A DNA stretch of 64,000 bases from Saccopteryx bilineata. Lineage: Eukaryota > Chordata > Mammalia > Chiroptera > Emballonuridae. The DNA is taken from contig NC_089492.1 of the NCBI RefSeq assembly GCF_036850765.1, positions 294,460,590 to 294,524,589 of the forward strand, read 5' to 3'. Every line of letters starts with the position of its first letter. Within the stretch, counting starts at the first letter, position 1. The position numbers and the translations under genes are program-made. The notes under the pieces were generated by a model. It saw only the letters and a program-made list of their open reading frames with translations. It did no database searches and was not told the origin of the DNA. Below are positions 1 to 12,160 of the stretch, one piece after another.

Positions 1-91
1 TAAGAAGTCGCAACGCGCAACGAGAAACTGATGATTGATGCTTCTCATCTCTCTCTGTTCCTGTCTGTCTGTCCCTGTCTATCTCTGCCTC

Positions 92-126
<35 letters not shown>

Positions 127-147
127 TATGCTTTAAAAAAAAAAAAA
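1..147 (+). repeat. SINE-3, 3' end
   Basis: The left edge of the window cuts a SINE-3. What remains is the distal body, the CT-rich stretch and a long A tail with one interruption. It is nearly identical to positions 32540-32656 of the complete copy inside the L1, so it is a young insertion. Confidence 0.85.
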
Positions 148-775
148 AAAAAAAAAAAAGAAATGCAATTATGAGCATTCCTGAGACAATGCGGGTTATC
201 TACCAGTGTAACTAAGTGAATAATGGCAGTAAAACTAGTCATACTAATTTGTTGGTTCCCAAGTGCATATAAAATTTATGTTCACATGCTACAGAATTAA
301 AATCTACCTAGCATGCCTAAGCAATAGGTCAAATATAATAATATTCATACTTTGACTTAAATACTTATTTCTAAAAAATTCAAAGCATCATCTGAGCCTT
401 CATTATGTTATAATCATGTTGCAAGTGGAGGGTCTTGCCTTCATGTATATGAAAACATGTTATCTGTGAAGGTCAACTGAGCACATCACAATCAAGCTAT
501 GCATGTCTACATTGGGAAATCTAGAAAATTTTACAAAACAATCTATCTTGTTACACCATGATACATAAGACAAATATAACAAAGTAATGTAGGACAAACA
601 TTTCAAATGAAAAAGCTAAGATGCATAATATAAACATAAAATGAGAGTTTATCTTATATCACTTGAAAAATTGAATATTTTAAATAGGGAATAATTGCAT
701 TTTGAAGCATGATAACAGGTATTGTTGTTAGTGTGAAAATGTTAGGCATGGAATTGCAGACATTAGCACACATAG
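148..775. other. Gene-free AT-rich spacer
   Basis: No convincing reading frame is seen. Positions about 709-770 are similar to 51425-51465 beyond KZNF-C, so at least the right part is the downstream flank shared by KZNF-B and KZNF-C. Confidence 0.5.
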
Positions 776-1136
776 AGCCCTGTTCAGTTGGCTCAGTGGT
801 AGAGAATCAACCCAGCATGTTGATATTTCTTGTTCGATTCCCAGTCAGGGCACACAGGAGAAGCACCCATCGGCTTCCCCACCACTACTCCAATTACTTC
901 TCTCTCTCTCTCTCACCCACTCCTGCAGCCATGGGTCAAATAGAGTGACTTGCCTGAGGAATTCTCCATTGCACCTGCCTCAGAAGCTAAGAAGAGCTTG
1001 GTAGCTGAGCAATGAATCAATGCCCAAAATGGGCAGAGTATCGCCCCTTAATAAAATTGCCAGCTGCATCCAGGTCAGGGAGCATGTAGGAGTCTGTCTC
1101 TCTTTCTCCTCTTCTCTCAGTGAATTAAAAAAACAC
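776..1136 (+). repeat. SINE-1, old diverged copy
   Basis: A diverged SINE-1 head (CTGTTCAGTTGGCTCAGTGG) with a recognisable box B around 832-845 is followed by CT-rich sequence and then a degraded copy of the distal body near 1025-1110. Its divergence from the other copies marks it as older. Confidence 0.65.
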
Positions 1137-1162
1137 ACACACACAGCCCTTTGCAACACTTT

Positions 1163-1549
1163 TTTTTTTTTGTATTTTTCTGAAGCTGGAAACGGGGAGA
1201 GACAGTCAGACAGACTCCTGCATGCGCCCGACCGGGATCCACCCGGCACACCCACCAGGGGCAACGCTCTGCCCACCAGGGGGCGATGCTCTGCCCCTCC
1301 AGGGCGTCGCTCTGCCGCGACCAGAGCCACTCTAGCACCTGGGGCAGAGGCCAACGAGCCATCCCCAGTCCCCGGGCCATCTTTGCTCCAATGGAGCCTC
1401 GGCTGCAGGAGGGGAAGAGAGAGACAGAGAGGAAGGGGGCTGGTGGAGAAGCAAATGGGCGCTTCTCCTATGTGCCCTGGCCGGGAATCGAACCTGGGTC
1501 CCCCGCATGCCAGGCCAACGCTCCACCGCTGAGCCAACCGGCCAGGGCC
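1163..1549 (-). repeat. SINE-1, full length
   Basis: Complete reverse-strand SINE-1 from poly(T) at the left to the tRNA-like head at the right. The target-site duplication TGCAACACTTT is at 1152-1162 and 1550-1560. Confidence 0.95.
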
Positions 1550-1772
1550 TGCAACACTTTCAAAAAATGATTTCTTTCACCAATACTAGCTGTCCTTGTA
1601 AAAAAGAAAAAATATGTGTTCCCAGAAGCAAGTGATGTTGGAACACCTACCAACACTTCAAAGTGATCTCTGAGTCTCTTAAAACTCATAGAATACAGGC
1701 TCCACATGATGGCCACTGAATCTAACAGTTTATACTAGGAGGATATGGGCAACAATAAAAATTTGACAAAAG

Positions 1773-2204
1773 GCCCTGGCCGGTTGGCTCAGCGGTAGAG
1801 TGTCAGCCTAGCGTGCGGAGGACCCGGGTTCGATTCCCGGCCAGGGCACATAGGAGAAGCGCCCATTTGCTTCTCCACCCCTCCGCCGCGCCTTCCTCTC
1901 TGCCTCTCTCTTCCCCTCCCGCAGCCAAGGCTCCATTGGAGCAAAAGATGGCCCGGGCGCTGGGGATGGCTCTGTGGCCTCTGCCCCAGGCGCTAGAGTG
2001 GCTCTGGTCGCAATATGGCGACACCCAGGAGGGTCGCAACATGGCGACGCCCAGGATGGGCAGAGCATCGCCCCCTGGTGGGCAGAGCGTCGCCCCCTGG
2101 TGGGCGTGCCGGGTGGATCCCGGTCGGGCGCATGCGGGAGTCTGTCTGACTGTCTCTCCCTGTTTCCAGCTTCAGAAAAGATAAAAAAAAAAATTAAAAA
2201 AAAA
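1773..2204 (+). repeat. SINE-1, full length, with internal duplication
   Basis: Complete SINE-1 flanked by AAAATTTGACAAAAG at both ends. About 2010-2055 the segment with a 'cgcaatatggcgac' core is present twice, and the 'gggcagagc..cgccccctggt' unit is also doubled, giving a longer body than most copies. Confidence 0.95.
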
Positions 2205-2219
2205 AAAATTTGACAAAAG

Positions 2220-2882
2220 CTAATTTCAGCACCACACTGTGCCTTCCTTTGAAGGCAGAGAAAGTTTGAGAGCCATGTAAAAGTTGTTGAATTCTTCACA
2301 CCCTAGAGCCAAAATCTACTTATAACTTACTTATTACAACACAGTAAATAAAACATCCAAAATTAAAGACTGCTTGAGCAAATATATACATCATAGATAT
2401 TCAGGGAAATCAGGTCCCTGAAAAAGCAGTCCCTCTGCAAGCTGGCAACTGAACACAGACGATGATCTCGCAGGTCAACACTGAGTCAGGTCAATGTCAA
2501 ACTTATCAGAGTTAAAGAAGTGCTGATCCCCTAACAGTTCCAATTACCTATAATTTCCTCCAGCAAATCAGAGGAATAAAATCAGCTTCTCTAAGACATT
2601 AGGATGGTGGTTGATGTAAACAGTGGGCACCTGCTAGATGGTACAGGTGAAATACTTTGGACACAGAATTTTGCAAAGACATAAATCTGGCAAGAGTCCT
2701 GGACACCTTAGAAAGTACAATGTAGACACACATGCTTCCCACCTAAGTAAAACATATGGAAAATCTTCATACCATAGACATTTGGGTGCAGAAAATTAAA
2801 ATTAGACAAACAAAGCCTCAAAGTTACCTACACAGTTGTTAAAACACTTAAAAACTATACATTTCCAATACATCTAAGAATG
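2220..2882. other. 3' flank of KZNF-B, paralogous to KZNF-A flank
   Basis: No gene is seen. About 2590-2870 matches 38480-38770 downstream of the KZNF-A fingers (shared 'aggatggtggttgatg' and 'cacctgctagatggtacagg' blocks). It is therefore the old 3' untranslated/flanking part of the duplicated zinc-finger gene. Confidence 0.7.
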
Positions 2883-3013
2883 TCCTGTAATGTGAACTGT
2901 CATGTGCTTAGGTGAAAATTGAAGGGAAAATATTTCCCTCATTCACTGCACTGTAAAGGCCATTCTCCAGTGTGAACTCTGATGACGATGAACAGAAATT
3001 TTTGTGATAAAGG
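2883..3013 (-). pseudogene. KZNF-B terminal finger remnant
   Basis: Reverse-strand translation gives degraded C-terminal finger sequence ending in a His-Met-Thr-Val-His-like stretch, comparable to the end of KZNF-C. The two cysteine pairs and the frame are not maintained. A solo LTR at 3014-4204 separates it from the rest of the finger exon. Confidence 0.7.
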
Positions 3014-4204
3014 TGTTGTAAAGTACCCAATCTTCAATTCCGCAGGTTTTCATAGAGACACCAAGTCCAGATGAGTTTTGAAGAGTTTTATTAAAGGAGG
3101 AAATTTAATAAATATGCTGGCCACATATAGCATACACGGGGCAGCAATCCCAAATCGTGTGTCTGATTAATATTCTAGGGACTGGTTATATACCCTTAGT
3201 TTACATGGGCAGGAAAAAAGCCTGATGGCATGGCATAAGTTTATAACCTTTGTTTTCACCTACACAGGTTTGGGAAAAGAATGAAGGAGGGGATGGGACA
3301 CAATTCGTTAGCAAGTTTATAACATTTGTTTATAGGATTCATAAAAAACGTTTCTACACATTAAAACTTAGAAGGTAACACAATAGTAATGTCACTCTAC
3401 ATATTAAAAGACATTCCTGGCCCTGGCCGGTTGGCTCAGCGGTAGAGCGTTGGCCTGGTGTGCAGAAGTCCCGGGTTCGATTCCTGGCCGGGGCACACAG
3501 GAGAAGTGCCCATCTGCTTCTCCACCCCTCCCCCTCTCCTTCCTCTCTGTCTCTCTCTTCCCCTCCTGCAGCCAAGGCTCCATTGGAGCAAAGATGGCCC
3601 GGGCGCTGGGGATGGCTCTGTGGCCTCTGCCTCAGGCGCTAGAGTGGCTCTGGATGCAACAGAGCGACGCCCAGAGGGGCAGAACATCACCCCCTGGTGG
3701 GCATGCCGGGTGGATCCCAGTCAGGCACATGCGGGAGTCTGACTGCCTCCCTGTTTCCAGCTTCGGAAAAAAGAAAAAAGAAAAAGAAAAAAGAAAAAAA
3801 AGACATTCCTATATTTTCTAGTGTTCATTTGCTATTTCTTTGTCCAGAGATACATACATTAACTACATGCTTTCAGGAGAGAAGGGGTAGTTTCCATAGG
3901 GACAAATGCCTGTAAATGGCCCATTAATATAAGAAAAGGTTTAATTTAATCTTTTCTCTTCTGCCACCTGGCTAGCTTCTCACTAGCTTCCTCACAGGTG
4001 TGGGGGGAGGTCGGAGAATCCAACTCTCCTTCCCCTCTGCATTTACAATTCAATGCCATCAGCCATCCTGGTTTTGATGCTAACCACACAAGTACAAAGA
4101 TCATTTTCAAAATCTCTCTCCACACCTAGCCCAAATTAATAAAATGTTCTTCAAGCTTCCTAAAATATCAATATTAATTCTGTAACTTTTGATATCTTAA
4201 AACA
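3014..4204 (-). repeat. Solo LTR (class I ERV-like) inside a zinc finger
   Basis: The element starts TGTTGTAAAG and ends TTAAAACA. It is flanked by AAGG at 3010-3013 and 4205-4208, which interrupts a sequence that in KZNF-A is a continuous finger (a Thr-Lys-type helix start). A reverse-strand polyadenylation signal AATAAAA is near 3092. The right half is homologous to 17150-17534. No internal viral sequence is present, so this is a solo LTR. It carries a nested SINE-1. Confidence 0.8.
3419..3797 (+). repeat. SINE-1 in the solo LTR
   Basis: Full-length SINE-1 with duplication AAAAGACATTCCT at 3406-3418 and 3798-3810. It has a single copy of the GGGCAGA/CACCCCCTGGT unit, i.e. the short subfamily. 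Confidence 0.95.
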
Positions 4205-5256
<1,052 letters not shown>

Positions 5257-5261
5257 TCAAT

Positions 5262-5601
5262 TGTTGGAATCCATGGGAGTCCGAAAAAACCAGAGTAACA
5301 GGCTTTATTGAAAGGAAGAAAGGAACTCTGCCGGGCACTTATCCCGGGGAGAAGAATGCCGGTTACAGACTAGACGTAAATTATATAGTGTTTGGGAGAG
5401 CCTGAGGGGATACTGAGTCCAAAGTTCTGGTATGTTCCACTTAATGGTTTTAGGATTTCAGCTTTCTGGAATGCTCCCTCTTGGGGCAGGTTGACCACCT
5501 TCTTGGAATTCCTCTGCCTCAGGGCAGATAGTCCAGTAGGGGTGAGGTCTGACAGATAATCAGAACATCAAGAGAGCAGATTGGAATTTACATATCTATT
5601 A
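5262..5601 (-). repeat. ERV-a 3' LTR
   Basis: 340-bp LTR, reverse strand, closely similar to 11827-12160. The reverse-strand polyadenylation signal is at the AATAAAGCC complement near 5301-5309. The outer edge abuts KZNF-B exon sequence (TCAAT at 5257-5261 versus TTAAT at 12161-12165, 4 of 5 matching), consistent with a 5-bp gammaretroviral-type target duplication. Confidence 0.9.
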
Positions 5602-5659
5602 TTTCTCAACTCTGTGATTACATATAAAAGAAAGGCAGTTATTAATTTTATAATATACG

Positions 5660-6760
5660 GTGAGGAGTGACAATAGAAAGAGGAAAAAAATTGAAAAATT
5701 ATTGCTTCTTCTGGAAAGAACTCAAGAATCCCTTGCTAAGCCAAGTTTCTCATCCAGTAAGGAGGTCATCAATTTCCATGCTGTGAGGTCTGAAACAGGT
5801 GATGTCTCTGAAAACCTGAGTGAGGAAGTAAAAATATTTTGCGAGATAATAATTGTGAATTGCTTGCTGCGAGTGCTGAGTGGACAGAGTGACATGGTGA
5901 TACATGGTCTCCTGGATGAGCCTCATGAGACATACTGGTCTGGTTCCTCTCGAATGGGAGGACATGTGGAGATTTTTAGAAACAGGGGACCTGTTGGTGT
6001 AAGTTTTAGAAGGACTGAATATGTGTGGTTAAAAGGAAGGGGGTTTGAAGAACATTCAGGAAGGAACTTCTCGGGCTGAGGGGTGCCTTCTTTCTGCTGT
6101 CATCCCTACCTATTTGATACTTCCCTCGTGAAGTTCTCCTTGGGGTATTGGGGAATAGGAGTGTAGGAGCATTTGATTGTAGGTAATCCTAGAGATTTCT
6201 GTCATCCTGCCCTGTAGGAACTTGATAAAGAAAGGGGCAAGTATTTGGATAAGGAGGGTTGTATAGCAGGGGGTGAAAGTTCTTCCATGGTAAAGTTAGA
6301 TATATTCTTTCCTGGCAGCCCTGGAGAGAGCAGTTAGCTTGAGCTAAAAAAAATATTTCATGCCCATTTGTAGGCTCTTCTTCAGCCAACAAGACCCAGC
6401 GATCTTGTCCCTTTACTATGTGAAGGGTAAAATTCCGAGAAGCGTTAAGAGGAGAATGCTATTCATTCTCCTAGTTTTTCAGGGATATGGGAGAGCTTTA
6501 GGGTTAGGGGACCTGTAGGGGTTGAAAGATAGGATTTAGGAGGTTTGCTGATATAGGGTTTCAGATTTTTCTGTTTCACGAGCGCAAGTTTCAGTGTTGG
6601 TGTGTAGAGTTAGGTAGGTTTTTCCAATTTTCTGATTGGCGAAGGTCTGCATGCGGTTCTGTAAGAAACTAGTGAACAAACATAAGAGGCAGGGTTCAAA
6701 ATTTAGGAAAATAAATAGGAGAGTGGACCAATGAAAGCAATAGTCAAGACACCCAGTTTG
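5660..6760 (-). pseudogene. ERV-a env-like region and 3' internal end
   Basis: Reverse-strand sequence homologous to 25130-26210 of ERV-b. No long open frame survives. The plus-strand open stretch at 5660-6079 is antisense and not credible as a gene. The region is assigned to env/3' internal sequence by its position between integrase and the 3' LTR. Confidence 0.6.
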
Positions 6761-6790
6761 AGTGAAACCACTGATTCCGTGACTCAGTTT

Positions 6791-7176
6791 TTTTGTTTTG
6801 TTTTGTTTTTATTTTTTTTATTTTTCTGTAGTTGGAAACGGGGAGGCAGTCAGACAGACTCCTGCATGCACCTGACTGGGATCCACCTGGCATGCCCACC
6901 AGGGGGCGATGCTCTGCCCATCTGGGGCGTCGCTCTATTGCAACCAGAGCCATTCTAGTGCCTGAGGCAGAGGTCATGGAGCCATTCTCAGTGCCTGGGC
7001 CATCTTTGCTCCAATGGAGTCTCGGCTCTGGGAGAGGAAGAGAGAGACAGAGGAAGGAGAGGGGGAGGAGTGGAGAAGCAGATGGGCGCTTCTCCTGTGT
7101 GCCATGGCCAGGAATTGAACCCGGGACTCCTGCACTCCAGGCTGAAGCTCTACTACTGAGCCAACCAGCCAGGGCC
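6791..7176 (-). repeat. SINE-1 in ERV-a
   Basis: Reverse-strand SINE-1 with an A/G-interrupted tail, flanked by ACTCAGTTT/ACTTAGTTT. It lies in the env-like part of ERV-a. Confidence 0.9.
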
Positions 7177-7790
7177 ACTTAGTTTGTTTTTTACAAATTC
7201 GCTGGGCTTTAGAGATAGAGAGAGTAGAAATAAAACAGGGAAGTGGCCAGTCCCCCTACCTCTAGACCTACTTTTGTAGAGATTTCTAAAGCAATAAGAA
7301 GAAGGGATTACTTGTACAGCTTGTTTGGTCCTTAAACTGATAGGTAATGTACTAGGAACTGGAAGAGGCTCACAGGGTGGGATAAGGTTGATATTTGGGG
7401 TGAGATAGATTAGGGTACAGGTTTCTGTCTAATCAGTAGAGACACACATATAGGTGTTGGTCTCACACAAGTAGAAAGCTCCTGATTGGGTGAGGCAGGC
7501 TGAGAGGTGAATAGAGAATAGAAGGACAAGGGGTCGGTTTCATTTCTCTGTTTCTGAGCTCCAGATGGTCAGGGTGGAGGAGAGAGCCACCCTAATAAGT
7601 GGGGAGAGTAGAGGATTGGTAGCTAGGGTGACTGATTAAACCTTCTTTGAAAACCAGTTTTCTGATTGTTCAAATACTTTTCTCTCAGTACAAACCTCCT
7701 ACAACCTGCATCAACCTTCTACAACTTATATAAACCTTCAACTTTCATAAACTTTCTTATCCAGAAATAAATAGCCTTCATAATGGCTTG
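7177..7790 (-). pseudogene. ERV-a env fragment
   Basis: Homologous in reverse orientation to 24700-25130 of ERV-b, where a surface/transmembrane junction-like sequence is recognisable. Frames are interrupted and no intact envelope product is possible. Confidence 0.55.
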
Positions 7791-7959
7791 CTTTTTCCTT
7801 TTTTTCAAAAGTATTTCCATATCTTACACCTTCTATTATTAAAACCATACAATTTCTAGTCAGACTCTTGATTTAAATATCTTTAACTTTTAGTGACAGT
7901 TAAGTTGACTTTCTTTGTACCCTAGTTTCCCTTTTTCTAAAGTCAGTTTAAAAGAATCC

Positions 7960-8204
7960 GTGCTTGACCTGTGGTGGCGCAGTGGATAAAGCATCAACCT
8001 GGAAATGCTGAGGTCACTGGTTCGAAACCCTGGGCTTGCATGGGCAAGGCACATATGGGAGTTGATGCTTCCAGCTCCTCCCCCTTTTCTCTCTCTGTCT
8101 CTCTCTGTGTGTCTCCTCTCTCTCTCTCTTTTTCTCTCTGTCTCTCCCTCTCCTCTCTAAAATAAATAAATAAATAAATAAAAATAAAAATAAATTATTT
8201 TAAA
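7960..8204 (+). repeat. SINE-2 in ERV-a
   Basis: SINE-2 head, CT-rich middle and AATA-rich tail. The duplication AAAAGAATC is at 7950-7958 and 8205-8213. Confidence 0.9.
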
Positions 8205-8235
8205 AAAAGAATCTTTAGTTTTTTTGATATATTTA

Positions 8236-8433
8236 TCATATGTAGGCCAACCAGCTTCCAGTTTGTAGTTGGAATAAGACATGCCATTTTTCTACTTTAG
8301 CAGCAGTGGGAGTTGTCAGGATCATGGTGTGTGGACCTGTCCATGTAAAAGTCAGTCCTTGGGTGATGTAATGCTGGAAGCGCCTCTTGGACAGTCTTTG
8401 AACAGTTTGCTGAGTAACCTGTAAATTCTGCAA
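8236..8433 (-). pseudogene. ERV-a integrase C-terminal fragment
   Basis: A 65-codon reverse-strand stretch has the small beta-barrel sequence typical of the gammaretroviral integrase C terminus (Thr-Trp-Thr-Gly-Pro followed by an Ile-Leu-Thr-Thr-Pro-Thr-Ala strand). The match at 24544-24690 in ERV-b supports it. No catalytic core is joined to it. Confidence 0.7.
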
Positions 8434-9150
8434 TTACTTAGGGAAAGGGTGGTTACATTTCTACACTTTGAAGTTAGAGTTTAAGTCCTAATAACCAGTG
8501 CTTCTAGCTGGAATTAGCAGCAGGTCCCAGCCTACAATAAGCATGGGGCATTGAGACCAGAGAAATAAAGGAGATACTATACATTAAATAAAGTAACAAA
8601 ATCAGACTGTCAATACCCATAGTAGAGATCTTTGAGGGATAAATAAAACTCAAATATTCAGGCAAGGCATAGTAGATGGCCCTTGTGTTTACAAGAAATG
8701 AGTCAGCTTATCTGCTCCTTGGAAGAAATAAAATAGGCTCTTGAACGATGTCCTTGAGCCTTCAGTGGTAATTCCCAGCATGCTGGGTAAGGTCAGGTCA
8801 CAGGTAGTTGGAGCAGGGTAGAAGAGACTGAACCCTCCCTCCCTAGAGCAAGGGGGGAAGCTTACCTTCTCATGTCCCTCTTTCCACCGCAATAATGTTT
8901 CCCTTGATGGGGCCAGGAAGCCTGGCGGGCTTCAGTTCAATGACCTTTCTTTCCACTCAGGAGCAGGGCCATTATGGAATCCTATGAAGCCCTTTAGGGT
9001 GCTGAAGCCAAAAGCTGGTATTTCCTGACTTCTTTTGGGCCTTATTTGTCTTTTCTGTTACTTCCTTGGTCATTATAGACCTGAAAAGCCATGCTCAGAA
9101 GATCTCACTGAGGAGCCTGACTAAGAGAGCAAAATTGGAAATCCAGTGTC
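8434..9150 (-). other. ERV internal segment of unknown coding content
   Basis: This segment lies between recognisable reverse transcriptase and integrase remnants and recurs at 23946-24540 and at 63240-63900, so it belongs to the ERV family. I could not translate it into RNase H or any other pol domain in any frame, and it carries many stops. Confidence 0.6.
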
Positions 9151-10040
9151 TAAAGAAGCCTATTAGACCAAGGAAAGAAAAGATTTGATTTGTGGTGGTA
9201 GGTGGTTGGAGACTGCGGAGGGTCTGAGTTCAATCTAGGGTGCGACTTAAGGTGGTGGGGGTAAAGGCAATGCCTAGATAGACTACAGACTGATAATGAA
9301 GTTGAGCTTTAGCAGAGAAGACACGATATTCCTTTATAGTGAGGAAGTTAAGAAGGGTGGCTGTGTGTCTCCTTGAGGCAGGCAGGGAGGGGCTGCAGAG
9401 GAGTAGGTTATTTACAGATTGTAAGAGAGTACTAGTTTTGAGATTACATGCTGCTAAATCCTGAGCTAGTGCTTGCCCAAACAGGTATGGGCTCTTTTTG
9501 ATCCCCTGGGATAAGACAGTCCATATAAGTTGCTGGGCTGCATTAGTGTCTGGGTCAGTTTAAATAAAGGTAAATGCAAACAGAAAGTAAGAGTCAGGGT
9601 GTAGGCCTGACTTGTGGTGGTGCAGTGGATAAAGCATCGACCTGGAAATGCTGAGGTCACTGGTTCGAAACCCTGGGCTTGCCTGGTCAAGGGAGTTGAT
9701 GCTTCAAGCTCCTCCCCCTTCTCTCTCTCTGTCTCTCTCTTCTCTCTCTCCCTTTCTGTCTTTCTCTCCTCTCTAAAAATGAATAAATAAGATAAAATAA
9801 ATTAAAAAACAAAAAATATGAGTCAGGGTGTAGAGGAATGGTAAAGAAGGTATTTTTGAGGTTTAGGATTGTGAAGTGAGTGGTGTTTGAGGGAATGGGT
9901 GACAGTAACTTGTAGAGATTAGGGACTACTGGATGGAGGGGAACTACTGCCTCATTGATTAGGAATAAGTCTTGTATGAGGTGATAAGCCCCTGGAGGTT
10001 TTTGAACAGGAAGGATGGGGGAATTGCAGGGAGAGTCCAT
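9150..10040 (-). pseudogene. ERV-a reverse transcriptase remnant
   Basis: The reverse-strand translation begins with the conserved N-terminal RT block (Met-Asp-Ser-Pro-Cys-Asn, then an Asn-Glu-Ala-Val-Val-Pro motif), is interrupted by a SINE-2 at 9605-9819, and resumes with the 'Asp-Pro-Asp-Thr-Asn-Ala' block about 9590-9530. The catalytic Tyr-Val-Asp-Asp motif is replaced by Ser-Val-Asn-Asn near 9416-9427. Frameshifts and stops occur elsewhere. It is clearly inactive. Confidence 0.85.
9605..9819 (+). repeat. SINE-2 in ERV-a pol
   Basis: Complete SINE-2 with a 14-bp duplication GAGTCAGGGTGTAG at 9591-9604 and 9820-9833. It splits the reverse transcriptase remnant. Confidence 0.95.
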
Positions 10041-10099
10041 GGGAATGAGTAAGCTTTGATTTAAGAGGTGGGAAATTATTGGCTTAAGGCCTTAGAAAC

Positions 10100-11380
10100 A
10101 GACACCATTACACATTAAACAAAGATTTTACAAATTATGAATTAAGGAATTTAAATGAGCGTGCTTTACTTATTTCTTTTTTTTTTTCCACTCAGACTGC
10201 GTTCTCTCCCTCTTACTCTCCCAAAGGAAGAAAAGAACGATCATCAATGGCAAAAGGCAGTTGCACAAGCAACACCAAGAGCCAGCTTCACGCTCAGGAG
10301 AGAACACTACAACTCCTCCTCGTGGTTTCGGGCACTCTACATGATCAGAGAAACTTCTCTAGTAACAAACTATAGAAATGATCCCTGAAAGTATAGTCTT
10401 GCTTTACTAATTTCAATTCAAATTATACTAGAGATATTTTCTGACAAAGAGACAAAACAGATTACTCACTCACACAGCTCAATAAACAACTCTGCTTTTT
10501 TAAGTTTTTTGAGATGCAGGGAGTTGCCAGCATAGAGAGGAGGAAGAGAGAAAGCAGATGGATGGACAGTGTGAGCAGCTGGATGGAAAGAAGGAGGATC
10601 AGAATCTGTGGGAGGAGGAGGAGGAGGTGGTTGGTGCCACGTGGTCAGAGGAGTGAAAAAGATTTGGAGCTCTGAGGAGAGGGGAGAGGACGAGGAGTAA
10701 TGAAAGGCACAGTGAGTCTCTGAGGAGGGGGTAGGATGGGTCAAAGAAGAAAAAGAGAGCCAGCCATCTGTAAGGAGGGAGGAGGGATTTAAGAACATAG
10801 TGGAGAAGGGAGGGGCCTCCAGACAGCAGGAGAGGAGAAAGAGAGACTGGTATTTGCAGGTGAATGAGAAAACATCATCCTGCGAAGGGAGGGGGCTTTC
10901 TGAAGGGAAGAGACTCGAGTGAAAGAGATTTGCAGAGGGACCATAGAGCGGTCCCTAGAGAGAGATGTCCCCTGGGGTCAGGCAGGAGAAGGAGAGAGTT
11001 GGGAGTCTACAGAGAAGGAAAGATTAGGAGTGGAGGTTTTAGGTGAGGTTTCTTTGGACAAAAGCAGCCTGCGTGTAGAATAAGTGGCACAGAAATAAAG
11101 GACAGGTGTGAAGGGAGAAGGAAGCCTGCACATAAGGAATTTCTAATGCCCTCCCAGTCCAGTGGCAAAAGTTGTCAAGGTCTCGAAGAATATTGTAATT
11201 GAATGTCCCGTTTTCAGGCCAATGGGAGTCATTGTCTAGTTTATATTGTGGCCAGGAAGTATGGCAAAAGAAAATGAGTAGAACACAGCCCAACGGGGTT
11301 TGGTCATATGGCTTTGACTCCGAAGAGCCCAATGGGGAGATTAGTAATCTAGAGAGGGCGTTCCCACCTCTAATCACAAT
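10100..11380 (-). pseudogene. ERV-a gag-like region
   Basis: Reverse-strand sequence is homologous to 22780-23300 of ERV-b, with Pro/Ser-rich stretches at 10466-10798 that resemble the proline-rich part of gag between matrix and capsid. About 400 bp (10106-10520) has no counterpart in ERV-b, either an insertion here or a deletion there. No intact gag frame remains. Confidence 0.6.
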
Positions 11381-11806
11381 CTCAAAGGAGAAAACTCTCC
11401 TGGGAATGTGGAGTCATCCTGCTTAGGGGTCGTCACCATCTAAGAAGGGGCTCAAAGAGAATATGGAGGGATTTGGCTAAGTGCTTAGACTTTTGGAATC
11501 TGCTGTCCCGGGGACAGAAAAATGGCAAACCTCTCAAAATGTGAGGCTGACCAGAGAAAACTGTCTGACGATGGATTAGGGACTTATGGGTCGAATTAAA
11601 GCCAACTAGGAGAGGGAAAGGAGAAACTCCTTACCTTCTGGTTCAGCAGGGATTCAGGACAGGGTTAGACTGCTGGCCAATCAACCTACAATTACACGTC
11701 CAAACAGAATCAGAGAGTAAGCCCAGGACAAGCTGCCACTGCCCATTGCTTCCCTGGTTGTAAGATTGGATGGCAAAGAGATATCGTCCAGGCAGTTAGT
11801 ACCCTG

Positions 11807-11824
11807 TCTCGGGTTTCGGCACCA
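11807..11824 (-). promoter_or_regulatory. ERV-a primer-binding site (tRNA-Phe)
   Basis: Reverse strand reads TGGTGCCGAAACCCGAGA two bases from the LTR, 17 of 18 identical to the complement of the tRNA-Phe 3' end. The ERV-b copy (22075-22092) is a perfect match. Confidence 0.9.
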
Positions 11825-11826
11825 AA

Positions 11827-12160
11827 TGTTGTAATCCATGGGAGCCTGAAAAGACCAGGGTAACAGGCTTTATTGAAAGGAAGAAAGGAACCCTGCCGGG
11901 CACTTCTCCTGGGGAGAAGAGTTACAGACTAGGGGTGAGTTATATAGTGTTTGGGAGAGCCTGAGGGGATACTGAGTCAAAAGTTCTGATATGTTCCCTT
12001 TCACGGTTTTAGGATTTCAGCTTTCTGGAATGCTCCTTCTTGGGGCAGGTTGACCAGCTTCTTGGAATTCCTCTGTCTCAGGGGTGATAGTCTAGTAGGG
12101 GTGAGGTCTGGTAGATAAGTGGAACATCAAGAGGGCAGTTTGGAATTTACATATCTATCA
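11827..12160 (-). repeat. ERV-a 5' LTR
   Basis: 334-bp LTR running TGATAGATATG...CAACA on the reverse strand, paired with 5262-5601. It contains an AATAAAGCC polyadenylation signal. The outer edge abuts KZNF-B exon sequence. Confidence 0.9.

Larger units (their letters stand above)
5262..12160 (-). mobile_element. ERV-a provirus (ERV-F-like class I ERV)
   Basis: Two LTRs (5262-5601, 11827-12160) bound about 6.2 kb of reverse-strand internal sequence with degenerate gag, reverse transcriptase, integrase and env-like segments. The primer-binding site beside the 5' LTR matches the 3' end of tRNA-Phe, the primer used by the ERV-F family. Three SINEs are nested inside (6791-7176, 7960-8204, 9605-9819). 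All coding parts are broken. ERV-b at 21722-26581 is a paralogous copy on the other strand. The provirus sits inside the finger exon of KZNF-B, so it inserted into what had been protein-coding sequence. Confidence 0.9.

Noticed and set aside
980..1537. A 185-codon reverse open frame and similar frames with Met-Ala-Arg-Ala-Leu-Gly-Met
   Set aside because: They are translations of SINE-1 bodies, found at every copy; no protein family is involved.
5660..6079. A 139-codon plus-strand open frame
   Set aside because: It is antisense to decayed ERV-a sequence, and its counterpart at 25798-26022 is in the same antisense relation.
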